A stretch of 64,000 nt of DNA, taken from the NCBI GenBank assembly GCA_017590115.1, contig JAGGNK010008448.1, positions 1,612,001 through 1,676,000 of the forward strand, written 5' to 3'. The notes beneath the pieces were generated by a model. It did no database searches and was not told the DNA's origin. It was given only the letters and a program-made list of their open reading frames with translations. The stretch comes from Montifringilla adamsi (lineage: Eukaryota; Chordata; Aves; Passeriformes; Passeridae). The translations under genes were made by a program, and so were the position numbers. The first letter of the stretch is position 1, and each line of letters opens with the position of its first letter. Below are positions 62,421 through 64,000 of the stretch, piece after piece.

Positions 62421-64000
62421 AAAAGGGTTTGCTTTGCACCTAGCCCTACAGATTGGCATCCATTTCATGTAACTTGTCTGATTCTGTCCTGATAAAACTT
62501 TGGTTAAGTCTTCCCCCTGCTTTCCCAGAACTAAGTCATGTCAGCCAGACTGTTGTTAACTCTTTCATCATTGTCAGCCAGTCAAAACCTCTTGGGAGCT
62601 AAGAAAGAATGAACAGGAGCTTCTCTGCTTTACTGGCACTGAAGCTGGCCTGTGATATCTTCAGATGCAGCCAAAGTGGATGCTGTACCTGAGGGAGATT
62701 CCTGCTTCTTGTGAATAAAAAGGAGCTCAGGGAATCAAGGTGATAAAGAATTGGATGGATTTTGCTTTAAAATACAAGAATATTTTCATAAAGCATTGAT
62801 TTTGTAATCTCTTAGCAAAACAGTAATTTGTGTCAGAACTTTGTTATAAGATGTGCATTCACACAGCCTCTCTTTTTCTCATTTATTGGAATCATGTAAT
62901 GTTAGAATCTGTAATGTTAGAAATAGCTTGAGGAGAACTTTAAAATCACTATTACCTGGAAAGAATAAGCCTTTTATGTTTTAATTTTGGGTAGAGAGGG
63001 ATTATTGGTTTGGGTTTTGGTTTTGTTTTTAACATTTTGCAATTAAAATGTAAATGCGTAAATCTGCGTCACATTAAATTTGCTGAAAAGCTATTTCTCC
63101 CCTTTCATGAGGTTTCATTGGCAGTAAGATATCACTGGATTTTTATCCAAGCTATGTTTAACAAATATCTCCTTTGATTCTGATAATACCATTGAGAGTG
63201 GAAAAGCATTGATGCAAATTTGGAATTACATTACATCATATGTTGGTCATCCTCCTGGGGCTGGAGGATAGATAATTCCATGACTGCAAAGAGGATAAGA
63301 AAATACTTTTTCCCTTTTTTTTCAGTTAATTATAGGTATATAGCATATAATATAAAAGAAGTTTGACTTTAATTTTAGAGAGGAGAATAAGTAAAACACC
63401 AACAGAAAAAAAAGGCAAGCAAAAAACCTCAAATGCACCTTTTTCTCTAAGGTTTCATAATCAGAGACAAATTTTTGTCTGTGATTAATTTGGAGAAAAA
63501 CTTTGTGTCCTTTTGTAACACAGAAGTTTTACAGGAGTCTGTTATGAAACTGGCATGGAGTTTCTGTAATCTTTTTCATTTCAGGCTCAGAAAGTGTAGG
63601 GAGTGCATGCAAAGGGAGGAAAGAGGAATGAATGATCTAAGTTGGTTTCTCTGGGTCTGCAAACTGCAGTGTATTCATCTGCAGACAGTATTTTTAGGAA
63701 GTTGCTATTTCACAAAGGAAAGTACTAAAAATCTCCCCCATAGCTATTTTGTCTCAGCAAAGGCATCTGCACACCACAGCCAGCTGGATAAGGAGACCAT
63801 GGGGTAGGCCTTTTCCCCAAAAAATCTGTTCTTATCCAGAGGAGCTAGAGAGATGACTAGGCTGTGACCAGAACCAGCCAGTTCTTCCCAAAGCTCTCCA
63901 ATTCACATATCCTGTGAAAAATTTGCTATGAGATCTGCTTCTTTTTTCATGTTTTTTCAACCACCTCTGTGGCAAAGACAGTGTAGGCATAGGCTGTTCT

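Larger units (their letters stand above)
59200..64000. other. ANKRD1 upstream intergenic DNA
   Basis: AT-rich non-coding DNA. It contains a small AGATG microsatellite (59701-59724) and a decayed LINE fragment (about 62140-62420). I found no gene. Distal ANKRD1 enhancers could be here, but none can be recognised by eye. Confidence 0.7.

Noticed and set aside
1..64000. CRISPR arrays, bacterial operons, prophage or tRNA genes
   Set aside because: No spaced direct repeats, no operon-like gene packing and no tRNA-like box A/box B cloverleaf were seen. The sequence is vertebrate nuclear DNA.

Overview
This is eukaryotic, vertebrate chromosomal DNA, almost certainly from a bird and probably a songbird. 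The evidence is: intron-split genes with GT-AG junctions; a CR1 LINE 3' end at about 49920-50430 of the kind that dominates bird genomes; a solo LTR at about 34987-35372 that resembles an endogenous retrovirus LTR family I know from passerines; and three genes in the conserved tetrapod order HTR7 - RPP30 - ANKRD1 (human 10q23). There is no bacterial, phage or plasmid content. I found no CRISPR array and no RNA gene I could support.

Layout. (1) 1-25000, minus strand: HTR7, the Gs-coupled serotonin 5-HT7 receptor. Its two main coding exons (23780-24309 and 1776-2526) are separated by a 21 kb intron, and the first exon lies in a CpG island. The second exon ends at a tandem splice donor that overlaps a stop codon. 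(2) 25000-30470: intergenic DNA between the divergent HTR7 and RPP30 genes, holding a (CTTTT)n microsatellite. (3) 30470-48040, plus strand: RPP30, a protein subunit of RNase P/RNase MRP, with 11 coding exons encoding 268 residues. One intron looks like a minor-spliceosome (U12-type) intron. (4) 48040-50880: a short gap between the convergent RPP30 and ANKRD1 3' ends, containing the CR1 element. (5) 50880-58890, minus strand: ANKRD1 (cardiac ankyrin repeat protein), 9 coding exons encoding about 320 residues, with a TATA box and TEAD/E-box/GATA-like motifs just upstream. (6) 58900-64000: ANKRD1 upstream DNA with a decayed CR1/L3-type LINE reverse-transcriptase fragment and a small microsatellite.

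The three genes do not form one pathway. They are neighbours by conserved synteny: a membrane receptor, an essential RNA-processing factor, and a stress-inducible muscle cofactor. All three reading frames are intact. I assembled them by following exon frames across splice junctions and comparing the translations with human proteins recalled from memory.

I found no convincing undescribed biological system. The most interesting signals are the U12-type intron in RPP30, the tandem donor/stop switch in HTR7, an overlapping upstream ORF at the HTR7 start, a 21-bp in-frame minisatellite filling a 220-nt ANKRD1 intron, and two perfect inverted repeats in introns.
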